From Sanderia malayensis (lineage: Eukaryota; Cnidaria; Scyphozoa; Semaeostomeae; Pelagiidae), in NCBI GenBank assembly GCA_013076295.1, contig RQOL01000660.1:1116001-1180000 (forward strand): DNA of 64,000 nt, read 5' to 3'. Below the pieces are notes generated by a model. That model ran no database searches and was not told the origin of the DNA. It saw only the letters and a list, made by a program, of their open reading frames with translations. Below are positions 17,422 to 29,153 of the stretch, piece after piece (position 1 is the stretch's first letter; each line of letters begins with the position of its first letter). The translations under genes and the position numbers were made by a program.

Positions 17422-18550
17422 ATGGAAAGTATTGAGAAATCTAAGAAGAAGCGTAGGGCGTACAGAGCAGTTTCGACGAGATTGGTTAACAAAGCCGAAG
17501 AAATTCTCGCGGAGGAGTTAAGTATAGATAGACACGGAAAACTACAACAAGTGTTTGAAGAACTAAGGGACAAAAGGTACGTTCTTAAGCAACTTGATGA
17601 AGAGATTTTAGATTTATTGATCGACAACGATATTGACGATGAAACGTGCGAGAATGAAGCAACGGAGGCCAGTGCAGTACAAGAAAAGGTTGGAATATGT
17701 TTAAAATCAATCGAAAATGCGTTGGAACCAAAAGAGCAAGATATGAAATCTTCGAGAATCGTAAGCAGGGCGAGTTCGCTGGAAAGTTTAACGTCTAGCA
17801 TCGTGGAGGAGATAAATGCCCAGGGGCGGAAAGTGAAACTGCCGAAACTGGAACTGAAAAAATTTGGTGGGAACATTGCTGAATGGCAAGAGTTCTGGGA
17901 TGGGTTTCGTAGTGCTGTTCATGACGATCCTACCCTGGCCAAAGTGGATAAGTTTAAATATTTGAGAAGCTATTTGGTAGAGCCAGCCAGAAGCGTTGTA
18001 ACGGGATTTTCCTTGACCGATGCAGATTACGATTCTGCGGTGGAGCTTTTACGGAAACGCTATGCAAAGCCGAGCGTGATTAAGCGGGCACACCTAAATG
18101 ACATCATTAACTTGGCCCCAGTCTTCAGCGACAGGAACGTGCCTCGTTGAGAAATTTGCATGACCAGATCGAGACGCATTTTAGAGCCATGGAAGCACAA
18201 GGAATTCCAAAGGAAACTTACTCGAGCGTGATCGTGGCAGTTGTTTTGAGCAAGATCCCGGAGAATATTCGAAATAATATGATCAGATTTGGAGAAAACT
18301 ACATGGAATGGAATTTGGATCAAATGTTACATGCTTGGGTAAGGAACTGGACGTTCTGGAAGGGTATGTACCTCTTTTAAATTCTAATCAGAATGGCCTA
18401 AGAAGACCAGAGTACACGAGGCCTAATAAGCCTCAACATGACAGGCCCACAACGGCCTCAGCCTTGATCGCAGCCAGGGAGGGCAGCCTAAGTGCACGTT
18501 TTGCTTAGGAGGCCACCCTTCAGAGAGCTGTGAAACTGTAAAGGACCCTG
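17422..18550 (+). pseudogene. BEL/Pao gag region, frameshifted
   Basis: A 243-residue start (ATG at 17422) is lysine- and glutamate-rich. It continues into a Pao-type capsid region with KLPKLELKKFGG and FWDGF, then breaks near 18140, where LRNLHDQIE resumes in another frame. A further break precedes the first zinc knuckle, CTFCLGGHPSESC, at about 18500. Gag packages element RNA. The breaks prevent a single Gag product from this copy. A large ORF antisense to it has no support. Confidence 0.85.
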
Positions 18551-18559
18551 AGTCTCGTA

Positions 18560-21500
18560 GAAAAGTGTTGATTAAGTATGCTAAGTGTTTTAGTTGTTTT
18601 AAACCAGGGCATAGATATTTTAAGTGTTCAGCTAAGGTCAAATGTGACCACTGTAAGGGCAATCATCATCAGCTGATTTGCAACAGCACCACTGCTGATG
18701 CTGCGCCTAAGGAAACGCGCCCCCAAGCCACTGCACCTGCCATGGATCCCAATGCTGCTGCCTGGGTTGGTGTTGGTAACACCAGCTCAGGAGGGCAAGT
18801 AGCTTTGCAGACAGCACTGGCTGTGGTGAATGGAAATAGGGAGAAGAGAGTGCGAGTTCTGTTTGATACCGGGAGCCATAAAACATTCATCACGTCAGAA
18901 GCTTGTAGGCAACTAGGATTGGAGCCTGTGAGGAGTGAAAGGTTGGGAATCAAGGCATTTGGGAGCAAGGAAACCGGATGTAGCATGTAGAGATGTGGTC
19001 ATTTGTCTCTAGGAGGGTGAGAGGAAAGAAGAATGTGTCCATTGAGGCATATGTCGTAGATGATATTTCTTCCATCCAGAATATACATGTAGAGCATGTT
19101 AAAAGATTATGAATATTTATCTCATGTATACTTTTCAGATGTTTGCAGGGACAAGGAAACTTTGCTAATCGATTGTCTTGTAGGTTCAGATTTTTTCTGG
19201 GCATTTCAAGAGGACCATCAATACTAGGGGGGCCTAATGAGCCAGTCGCTGTCAAGACCACACTTGGGTGGGTTTTGTCAGGACCACTGAAGGGGAAGAA
19301 CTCAGTTTCTTCTTTTGATAATAACGTTGATCTTATCGTTAATGCCATGCGCCTCTCATCTGAGGTTAAGCCTGATGTAGATTTTAATGTCCACAAATTG
19401 TGGGATCTGGATAGCATTGGCATACGAGAAAGGGACCCTGTTCATGAATTAACCCTTGATACATTTCTTTCACAGGAAAACGTTTACTCTGTAGGTCTGC
19501 CATGGAAGGCGGGCAAAATAATTTGCCTTCCAATTATAATATCAGCTTGCTAAGGTTAAATAATCAGTTTAGGAAATTAAAGCAGACTCCTGACGTCTTG
19601 CAGAAATATGAAGACATAATCCAGCAGCAAGTACACGATGGAATCATTGAGCAGGTTTCTGAGCTGGAACCTGCTGGGAAAGTGCATTATCTCCCACATA
19701 GGGCAGTTGTTCGAGAGGATGCAGAAACCACAAAGGTCCGTATTGTGTACGATGCTTCCTGCAAGGATAGGAAAATTGGTGTATCCCTCAATGACTGTCT
19801 CCATGTTGGTCCAGCACTAACCCCCCTGATCTTTGACGTGCTGCTCAGGTTTAGGTGCCACCCTGTAGCTTTGGTCGGGGATATTGAAAAGGCATTTTTA
19901 AATATTGACATACATCCCCAGGATCGTGATTGCCTACGTTTTTTGTGGTACAAGGATGTCAATGCTGCAGAGCCAGAAGTAATAGTCTATAGGTTCAACA
20001 GGGTAGTGTTCGGATGCAATTCATCACCCTTTCTCTTGAATTGTGTACTTCGTCATCATATCAATAAGTATGTAGAGAAGGACCCCGAGTTTGTGGGGAA
20101 GTTAATCGGAGGATTCTTTGTAGATGATTTGGTTGTAAGCTGTAAGGATCCCCAGGAGGCCCTTTCATTGCATGTGAAGGCGAAGGAGAGAATGAAGGAA
20201 GGCGGGTTTACCCTGAGAAAGTGGAAGACGAGCGACAAGAAACTGGCAGAAGAGATTTGGCAGAGAGAAGGTGAGGTGAAACAGAAGTTGGAAGATCAGT
20301 CTTACACAAAGGAGACCCTTGGAACCCAAGTGAGCGAGAAAGGAAAGACGAAGGTACTTGGATTAGCGTGGGATAACGAGAAGGATGAGATAGAGTTCGA
20401 CCTAGCAAAGATAGGTAAAATGAATGAAACTAAGCCAACTAAGAGAGGTATTTTGAGTATTTTGGCATCTGTGTTCGATCCACTTGGTCTGATAAGTCCC
20501 ATAGCAGTGTCTGCCAAAATTCTATTCCAAGAACTGTGTGTAGAGAAGCTTGGGTGGGATGATCCCCTCCTGAAGAGAAGAGTGTGAGATGGGAGGCATG
20601 GTTGAGAGACTTGCTAGATACAAGATCTGTTACAGTTTCTAGGTGTATGCTAGATAATGTCAAGGGTGACATTCTCAAGCGTGAAATACATGGCTTTGCT
20701 GATGCCAGCAAAAAGGCATATTGCGCCATGGTATATCTTGTTTGCTACTCGACCAAAGGTATTTATACCAAACTTCTTGCTGCAAAGACAAGAGTAGCAC
20801 CATTGAAGACCCTTAGCATCCCTAGACTAGAATTAATGTCGGCAAGAGTGCTAGCCAACTTGGTCAAAACTGTCACAGATGCATTGAGCCAGGAAATTAA
20901 GGTAGATTGTGTGAGATATTGGCTGGACAGCAAGACTGCTCTCTATTGGATTTACAACAATGGAGAGTGGAAACAGTTTGTCCAGCACAGAGTGAACGAA
21001 ATCTTGCAAAAGTCTAAAAAAGAAGAATGGGGGCATGTGTCAGGTGTTCATAACCCAGCAGATCTAGGATCTAGGGGGGCCACGGCCAGCTACTTGAAGA
21101 CGAGTGAATCCTGGTGGAAGGTCCCAAATGGCTGAGAATGGGAGAGGAACATTGGCCCACTATGTTTTCCCCTGAGGATTCTGGTGAGGTAGGCAGTGAG
21201 AGAAGAAAGATGAATGTAATGTTGGCAGTTGAAGTAGAGCAGACAGGAATTGGAAATGTAATCAATATTGAGAGGTATGGAAGCCTGAGTAAATTGTTGA
21301 ATGTCACCGCATATGTCCAAAGATTTGTGAGAAATCTGAAGAGTAAGAAGGCAGGGAATGAGGTATGCAAGGATGGAATGCTGAGTGTAGAAGAGATTGA
21401 GGCTGCAGAGAGTATTTGGATTAGAGAGGTGCAAAATCAACTCAAAAAGGAATCCGGTTACAAGAACATGTCTATACAGCTCGGCATAGAGAGTGAGAAT

Positions 21501-22852
21501 GGAGTATTAGTGTGTAAGGGAAGACTAGGAGAGTCGGACTTGGATTTTAGATCCAAATATCCCATCATTTTGCCAAAGGCCAATCCTTTCACAGACCTAG
21601 TGATCAGAGAGTGTCATCATAAGGTGCATCACAATAAATTAAGATCTACTTTGGCAGAATTAAGGTCAAGATTTTGGGTGCCACAAGGGAGACAGCAAGT
21701 GAAAAAGGTAATAGGAAAATGCCACACATGTAAAAGGTTGGAAGGGAAGTTGTTCCAGTCACCACCTGTTGCAGAACTTCCTGGGTTCAGGGTTAATGAA
21801 GACCGACCATTCGCAAATACAGGCATAGATTTTGCGGGCCCATTGTACGTAAAGGGAGAGAAGGGTGAAATAAAGAAAGTTTACATCGCGCTTTTTACAT
21901 GCTGTGTGAGAGAGCTGTCCACTTGGAATTAGTGAATGATTTGAATGCCATCACGTTCTCTAATTGCTTTAGAAGGTTCTGTTCCAGGAGGGGCACTCCA
22001 AGACTAGTTAACACTGATAATGCTAAGACTTTTAAGGCTGCTGCAAATCTCATGAAGAAATTATTCAAGGACAACGATTTCAATTCATTCCAGCAAGCAA
22101 ACAGAATCAAATGGAGATTTAATCTGCCACGTGCACCTTGGTGGGGTGGCTACTTTGAGAGGATGGTAGGAAGTGTAAAGCGTTGCTTGCGGAAAGTCTT
22201 AGGGAATGCTAGGTTAACATCAGATGAGCTAACTACAGTCTTGGTCGAAGTAGAGGGTACATTGAATTCTAGGCCTCTTACTTATTTGTACGATGAGTTG
22301 GGTGAGGTACTGACCCCATCCCATCTTATTCACGGCTTCAGATTATCGTCTTTACCTGGAGACATAGATCTAACGGATTATTCAGATAATACCCAGGATA
22401 AGTTAACCAAACGATTTGTTTATGTCTCTAAAAAGCTTTCTCATTTTTGGAACCGATGGAGAAAAGAATACCTCACAGACCTCAGAGAGTTCCACAAAAT
22501 GACAACAATTAACATCAAACCCATTGCGAAGGGAGATCTAGTACTTCTTCATGAAGATAATGTGAAAAGAAGCTTATGGAAGACAGGACTAGTGGAAGAT
22601 CTGATTATCGGAAAGGATGGGAAGTGCAGGGGAGCTGTTGTGAGGAAGGTAAGTAGTAGAGGTAAGTTAGAAACTTTAACCAGACCTTTGCAAAAACTTG
22701 TTCCATTAGAGATATCATCACAGGAGTGTGAGAAGACTGTGGGAAAGCAGAAAGAGCGAGTAGAGAATGAGAGTACAGACAGGAGCCGACCAACTCGGGC
22801 GGCAGCTAGGGATGCACGGTGGAAGTCGCGCTTATGCTTACTTGACCCGTAA
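18560..22852 (+). pseudogene. BEL/Pao pol (PR-RT-RH-IN), multiply interrupted
   Basis: In order: a second CCHC knuckle (CFSCFKPGHRYFKC, about 18585); an aspartic protease with LFDTGS (about 18860); the spacer with LGWVLSGPLK (about 19270); reverse transcriptase with the catalytic pair in FVDDL at 20117-20131; RNase H with FADASK (about 20695) and ADLGSRG (about 21060); an integrase zinc-binding HHCC around 21610-21735 ending CHTCKR; and the DDE catalytic core with GIDFAG, TDNAKTF and a glutamate in VEGTLNSRP. Frame changes or stops occur near 18990, 19200, 19540, 20585, 21120 and 21910. All key catalytic residues are still readable, so decay is slight and looks like single-base indels. Confidence 0.9.
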
Positions 22853-22860
22853 CCCGGGTC

Positions 22861-22871
22861 AAGGAGGGGGG
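22861..22871 (+). other. Polypurine tract
   Basis: An AAGGAGGGGGG run ends 2 nt before the 3' LTR, the expected plus-strand primer position. Confidence 0.8.
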
Positions 22872-22873
22872 TA

Positions 22874-23303
22874 TGTTGGGGAACCTCGCGACCTGCGTGA
22901 CCCGCGCATTAATACGGCATAATCTGATGATTATTATTCTTACAGTTGGCGTATCAAACTATTAATCATTGTGATTTTACTCCAGGAGCTTGGAAACTAA
23001 TTAATAGCCAGTTAGGAATTTATTGACGTAAATTGATTGCATATTGTAACTTGGTCTATTCGCATTGGACGGTCTAATTTTGTAACTCTTGCGTGATTGG
23101 TAGATTTTATAACATTATTTCCCCTTATGTAATCCTTAACATGAATCATATCAGCGTGTTTTAGAGTTCGATTTTTTGCTGTTAGAGTATGATGTGGATG
23201 AAAACAGTGAGCTAGAAAACCAAATTGTTGTACTTGATCTTCGTGAATTCTTAGTAATATTCAAAGTCTGGAATCAGCAAGGGAGACGGGTAGAATCTCC
23301 ACA
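22874..23303 (+). repeat. 3' LTR of the BEL/Pao element
   Basis: 430 bp, indistinguishable by eye from the 5' LTR and followed by TTCTC. An ORF crossing its end into the flank (to 23586) has no recognisable domain and is not called. Confidence 0.95.
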
Positions 23304-23308
23304 TTCTC

Positions 23309-24214
23309 AGCTATTCGCGGTGACAAAATTATCCACTGTCAAAGAGTTCATCGAGGATTTTCTTTTTATTATGGTTGTGTCTCTACACTGTTTTGAAATA
23401 AGAACCAAACACAAAGGCTCAATTTGCCTAACAAATAACAACATCTCAACCTCAAACAAACAATTGAATCTAACCATAGTTGATAAAAGAGAACAGTCCT
23501 CTTCTATTAACTATGATCTAACCAACAATGTGCTTTTTGAAATATCATTTCAACAAAAGAAAATTGTGCTTCACATTCAAGAGTAGCGCGACTAAACGTC
23601 TATATATACTGAATGTAGTTTCCCAACTTACTGCAACAAACTTATACACAAAATAAGAACAATTTTAAGAACATTTCAGCCCAAAATTATAAAAAATTAA
23701 GGGCATCGAGCTCTGAGCATCGACTTCTTCATAAAAAAGTTCAAAAAAGTTCCTTTGCTCTCATAACTTTTCTGGTAGTAAAACAAAAATGTCAACTCCT
23801 ATAAATGAGGTGTTAAATCCTATGTATATATTTGTAATTCAAATGATTCTGTTCTGTTACGTGATTTGCAGTGGGTGGGTTGCAATGTCAAAGCAAGTAA
23901 CATTTCTCTGAAGGAAACTTGATTGTCACAAGGAAGTTTTTTGTTTGTAGTCACCCGTTAACCTACTTTCAATTCCTCAAACAGGAGAAAGGAGAGGTGA
24001 GTTAATGACGTGAACAAAAAGCTGATGACAATTGAAGAATCTGAACCGATAAAAGTTAGAATTGGGCGATGCAAGAAAACAATTGAACAAATGCAACCGA
24101 ACCGCACGCGAGACAAAAGTGTTTGGTGTTTTTGTTCGTAATGATCGCCGTATCAAATTGATCTGGAACACTGCTCTCGAATTGGATAGCTGAAAGAGGT
24201 TTCAACGATTCAAA
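23309..24214. other. Flank between retrotransposon and gene D
   Basis: No exon was recognised. At about 23640-23760 there are degraded AAGAAC/TAAGAACA words resembling the TIR-element families. The last 200 bp is the presumed gene D promoter and 5' UTR. Confidence 0.4.
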
Positions 24215-27200
24215 ATGGACGACGAGGTGATTTCGAAAGAAGAGAAAGAGATAATAAAACATGGCTGGCTAGAGAAAGCACCGAAGAAAACCGGAAAGTT
24301 ACAAAAATGGAAACGAAAGTATTTTGTGTTTTGTAAAATAACTTCCGAAGTTCAAAGCTTTTTGGAGCTGCATTGCTACAAGGATTTTGCCGCGTATAAA
24401 CACCGAGAAATGCCAGAAAGTAAATGATGTTTTTTCTAAATTAATTTTTAGTTTTTGTTACTATTTAATGCTTCGATTTTCTTTATTATGATAACATGCA
24501 AACATGTAAACGACGGGTGAATTATTTCCTCAATCTTTTTCGGAAATTCAAAATGCTAACGTGGTTCCGCATTGGTTGCATAGGCCGAGTAACTGGCACA
24601 CATACGATTTGTCAATTTTTGGTATTTCTTTCATATACTTTCATTTTCTTATGCTTGTGCGTGGCATTTGTTTTTACAACCTTTAGATGTGACACAAGGC
24701 CACAATTTCCGTAGGGGGCTGTTGGCTGTTACACGCTTTTTTTATAAGGAACCTAGCTCGGGCCTAGTTCTTTAAGTTCCTTATTTTGAGACCTCTTTTG
24801 ACCACTTTGTAGTTCTAGAAGTTCCGTAATAGTTCCTTAATTTTAAGTTCGCATTTAGTGGACATTATTAGTACAGACGCAAGAAAGGCTTTCAAATTCA
24901 ACGTTTTGCTATAAACTTGTGAAAAGATAACAGGTAAAAACATGAAGAAGCTTCAAATGTAAAAGTACTGAAAATCAATGGAACCGACTTCCTAATTGTA
25001 AATTGTGCGGAAATATAAATATATTCAAAATTAATCAATAAAAAATGTATTTAGAAATTTACTGATAAAATGTGTACATTACTCTGGGTTTCACGCCTAC
25101 ACGCTTTTTTTTTATAAGGAACCTAGCTCGGGCCTAGTTCTTTAAATTCCTTATTTTGAGACCTCTTTTGACCACTTTGTAGTTCTAAAAGTTCCTTAAT
25201 AGTTCCTTAATTTTAAGTTCACATTTAGTGGAGATAATTAGTACAGACGCAAGAAAAGCATTCAAATTCAACGTTTTGCTATACACTTGTGAAAAGATAG
25301 CAGGTTAAAACATGAAGAAGCTTCATATAATGTAAAAGTACTGAAAATCAATGGAACAGGCTTCTTGATTGTAAATTGTGCGGAAATATGAATATATTCA
25401 AAATTAAAAAATTCCTTAGTGATTTCGCCTTTAGTAGTAAAAGTTCCTTAAGTTTTTCGACCTTCTACATGTAGGTTCCTTATAAACGGTTCCTTATAAA
25501 AAAAAAAGCGTGTATAGCGATCATCAAGGCTCTACTTTATTGTATTGAGCACTGTCTCAACATAATTCTCGTTTGTTGGTATATTCAAAATTAAAAATTT
25601 CCTTAGTGATTTGGCCTTTAGTAGCAAAAGTTCCTTAAGTTTTTTGACCTTCTACATGTAGGTTCCTTATAAACAGTTCCTTATAAAAAAAAGCGTGTAC
25701 GTAGACAAGTTAAGACACCGACAAGACAAATGTTTTAGGAATTGCGCTTTGGTCCGACTTCACAACCTGTTGTTTTCGGTTTTCGTTGTGTCCTAGGTAT
25801 CTGCGGAACACGTCATGATCGACACTTCTGAGTCTTGCTTCATAAATTTATGATAATTATGTCTAAAATCCTTTTGTTATGCTTGAAAAAAACTTAAATC
25901 TTCGTTGAAAGAAAAAATTTCGGAAATTGGCCAAACAATTAACGAGAACGACGCATTTTACGAACAAGCGATTTGCCGAGATTCTCCCCTTTACGTCCTC
26001 TCTTCTCCTCCTTCGCATTTTCGCAAATTAGAAGAGAACGAAGCTTTAACCAAGTTTCTGGTTACCCTGTGGTTTTACGTGCAAGGAGCACGGAGACAGA
26101 GAGAAACGATGCAGTGTATCGAATTTGAATGACTGACTCTCACTGACTAATTACAATAATTTACACGTATTTATATTACTCTAAAAATCATGATGACGAA
26201 GCAAAAGTGTTTCTAGAAGGATGAGAGTGACGATGCAGAAATAAAAATAGAATGATGTAATTTGAATGACGCGAGATGATGAAATAGAGGAAGTGATCGA
26301 GAAGAGAGCAAAATGAAAGAAATTTAAAAATACGTAATTTCACTACAATGTTACCAAATCATGGGCTAGTGAAATTTTTCAATAATTTAACCCCCAAGCT
26401 TTTTGTGAAAATTAAGTCCATGTAATGTAACAATAAATATCATGGAGTTTGATGACTTTATCACAGCTTCTACTTATAATTTCTAATAATTTCTATTTAT
26501 CGTAGAAATTATTAGAAATTATTTGGGACGTGGGAGGGGGCAAATAACAAGTTTCCTCGATTTATAATAACGTTTCATATTTATAGACCTGCACCTTATA
26601 TTTTTCGTTGAAATAAATATTTCAACAAAATATTTTATTTTTATTTTATTTTATTTATTTTCAATATTTTTATCAACAGAGAAAATAGACGTAACTCAAG
26701 CAAGTGAAATTTGCATAGGACCAGAGAAAATGAATGGCTACAAACATATTATAAAGGTTACAATACCAGGAAGAATCCATTTTCTTTCAGCCTCATCTTG
26801 CAGCGAAATGTTTGCGTGGAATGGAGTCCTGAGGTCAAAAAAATACGACGACTTATCTCGGGTACGAGCTTGGGGCATTTCTGTTCTCGTGTAAAACACT
26901 GAACGTACGCATACCGTAAATCAGGGAGTAGTCTCACTACATAATCCCCTTGTTTCCCTGTGCTCTATTTCATCTCGCTACGGAAAAGGGTCTTATAATA
27001 TTAAACGTCTCGAAAATAAGCCTTGTTTTCAAAAGCCGCATCTCACATAGAGCAACAAAGCTAATGCGCGTTTCTCCTCCCACCCTTTGGGCTCCCTGCC
27101 GTAAATCCTCGAATAAGCCCCCTGGGGCTTATTTGCAAAAACGAAAATTTAGCCTGGTTATTGTTCGATATTAAGCAAAATAAAAGCTATACGATGCAGC

Positions 27201-29153
27201 CGATCAATGAAGTGATTGGTTTAAAATTGCTGCGAGTGAGCAGTACAAAATTCCAAAATGCGAATTTTGTCAAGTCCACCCACTCCCCCGTACCATTCCT
27301 GAGTATATGTGATGTGAGTATATAAATATCCATGCTGCTTTATTCATGTTTTAGATGCCGCTCTTGGAACAGCCCCCAGTGATTCTTCCACGCCCACACA
27401 AATACAAGCGAGGTATGCAAACATTTTACAAGCAAACCTTAGACGCTATGAGCCTGGCTTTATTCTTACATTATTCTTAAATTCCAAAGAATTTGAGTCT
27501 CAATATTCTTATAAACTCTATTCAGGCCCTTGGTTGATGGCTGAACAAGTGTACCTGTATAAATATGGCAATTATTATTATTATTCTCATCATCATAAAA
27601 AGCGTGTGTATAAAGGTCTGACATCAGTCTGCTTGCCCCAGGTTAAAGACATTGTTATAGGTTGTGATGTTTTTCTAACTTCCACAGATCCACAGAAGAA
27701 GCCGGAATGGGCAAGAGAAAGACCAGTGACTGAATACTATGAGTGTGTTTATGTTCTGCCCCCTCGTACGTACACGGAAATTCAACAGAGCACGCGTAAA
27801 ATCAGAAAGCAACTTGGGTATTGCCCGGATTGTTCAAAGGAGAACACTCTTGCAGCAGCACCAGCTTATCAAAACATGGAAATGTGGGATAAGCCAGATA
27901 AAAATGATCAGGAAGACCTTTATGAAACTGTAGAAGAACTGTACGACGAGCTTTCTAACGTGGAAATTTACGATCAGCCATCTACTGTGAATAGTTACGA
28001 TGAGCCAGAAAGAGATGAGTCTATTCACAAGCCAGCGATTCCAAACCGAGGTGTGGAACATGAGGAAGATGACTCCAAGGCCGTGGAGAATGCCTACACA
28101 ATGTTGAATCCATCCAAATCGGTTAATGACCTTTTGGGTGCAACGCGGCAGCGTAATCCAAATGAAAAACGTATTAATTATTCCACAGTCAGCTTGCCTG
28201 CACTTTACATCAGCCACAAGAACAAAGGAGCACAATTAGATAATTGCCATCAGGCATCCAGTGGAAGTAACCCCACACCACGAGGAAATCCTGGCCAACG
28301 AGTTATTCAAAAAACGCCCCTTTCTAAAACAACTTCGGCTCCGCCAATGCCGAAGATATATGGGACAGTAGTTGATGATGATGAAATATATGGGACGGCA
28401 GTTGATGATGATGATGATGACGACGAGCCTCGAGATCATGACGAGGATGCATCGATAACAGATGACGATTCTCGCATCACAAATTGCATACAAGAATCAG
28501 AAGATGACAGAACCTTGAAAGAAGATGCCTTGTCAGACCATCCTTCAACAACAACAACAACAGCTACGACAAAATTCAACGACAACGATGCATTACCCAC
28601 GAAAAAGAGTCATCATCATGATAATAATGACGAAGTTTCGATGGAAAAGAGGTGTTTATCAAGTGAAATCGAAGTGGCCGCAAAATCAGTGGCGCCACAA
28701 ACCTCGGTGCTAGAAGGTGAATCGAGCTCAAAAGCCAAGGAAGGTGAATCGAGCTCAAAAGCCAAGGAAGGTGAATCGGTGCAAGAATGTGAATCGAGCT
28801 CAAAAGCCAAGGAAGGTGAATCGAGCTCAAAAGCCAAGGAAGGTGAATCGGTGCAAGAATGTGAATCGAGCTCAAAAGCCAAGGAAGGTGAATCGGGACC
28901 AAAAGCCAAGGAAGGTGAATCGGTGCAAGAAAGTGAATCGAGCTCAAAAGCCAAGGAAGGTGAATCGAGCTCAAAAGCCAAGGAAGGTGAATCGGGACCA
29001 AAAGCCAAGGAACTGTCACAGACAACCATCCAATCTGAGCAACAGAATACTCCTGTTACGTCAAATAACAACAATCGATCTGTTGTGAACAATAACAATA
29101 GTTATAAAAAACTTTTGAAGAATACTGAAGATTTAGTTATAAGTCATGTGTAA
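24215..29153 (+). CDS. Gene D: divergent PH-domain adaptor, 690 aa, four exons
   Basis: Exons: 24215-24419, 26680-26861, 27355-27412 and 27526-29153, totalling 2073 nt in frame. Exon 1 ends in phase 1 and exon 2 in phase 0, as in genes A-C. Exons 1-2 form a PH domain (HGWLEKAPKK, KWKRKYFVF, FAWNGVL). The tail has YTEI (Tyr231), GYCPDC (Cys248, Cys251), YQNM (Tyr263, fitting both YxxM and the Grb2 pYxN rule), YDEL (Tyr288), YDQP (Tyr297) and YDEP (Tyr306); the last two match Crk/Nck SH2 preferences. An acidic segment follows, then nine copies of a 9-15-residue repeat built on EGESSSKAK (28716-29010). I infer a membrane-recruited scaffold for SH2 proteins. It lies on the opposite strand from A-C, separated from them by the retrotransposon. 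Confidence 0.78.
24732..25697. mobile_element. TA-flanked TIR element, AAGGAAC dialect, with a relative nested inside
   Basis: The outer element starts TA-CACGCTTTTTTTATAAGGAAC at 24732 and ends GTTCCTTATAAAAAAAAGCGTG-TA at 25697. GTTCC, GGAAC and CCTTA words recur throughout. A second full element of the same family (25100-25512) interrupts it. The whole lies in gene D intron 1. Confidence 0.8.
25100..25512. mobile_element. Nested TIR element, AAGGAAC dialect
   Basis: It is a complete copy with its own TA on each side (25098-25099 and 25513-25514) and inverted ends CACGCTTTTTTTT and AAAAAAAAGCGTG. It is largely collinear with the outer copy, with point differences. Confidence 0.8.
28716..29010 (+). 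repeat. 27-bp coding minisatellite in gene D
   Basis: Tandem units encode EGESSSKAK, EGESGPKAK and a 15-residue variant EGESVQECESSSKAK, nine in all. All unit lengths are multiples of 3, so frame is kept. Long antisense ORFs here are by-products. Confidence 0.9.

Larger units (their letters stand above)
16954..23303 (+). mobile_element. BEL/Pao LTR retrotransposon, recent but with broken pol
   Basis: Two 430-bp LTRs (16954-17383 and 22874-23303) begin TGTTGGGG and end TCCACA. I found no difference between them by eye. The element is flanked by the 5-bp target duplication TTCTC at 16949-16953 and 23304-23308. The internal order is gag, zinc knuckles, aspartic protease, RT, RNase H, integrase. 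The RT active site FVDD, the Pao-type integrase and the 5-bp duplication point to BEL/Pao rather than Gypsy or Copia. The coding region is interrupted by roughly eight frame changes or stops, so this copy cannot make a full polyprotein. Matching LTRs imply recent insertion, so the breaks are recent, inherited from a parent copied in trans, or sequencing errors. Confidence 0.95.

Noticed and set aside
17400..17876. 158-codon antisense ORF
   Set aside because: Shadow of retrotransposon gag; Ser-rich with no domain.
23176..23586. 136-codon ORF running out of the 3' LTR
   Set aside because: Half is LTR sequence that is not coding in the 5' copy; the rest has no recognisable domain.
27642..27687. 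46-nt intron-like segment in gene D exon 4
   Set aside because: It has CAG|GT and CACAG borders, but removal shifts the frame into an early stop; read-through preserves the frame.
28576..29098. Two antisense ORFs of about 150-160 codons
   Set aside because: Reverse-strand shadows of the gene D coding minisatellite.
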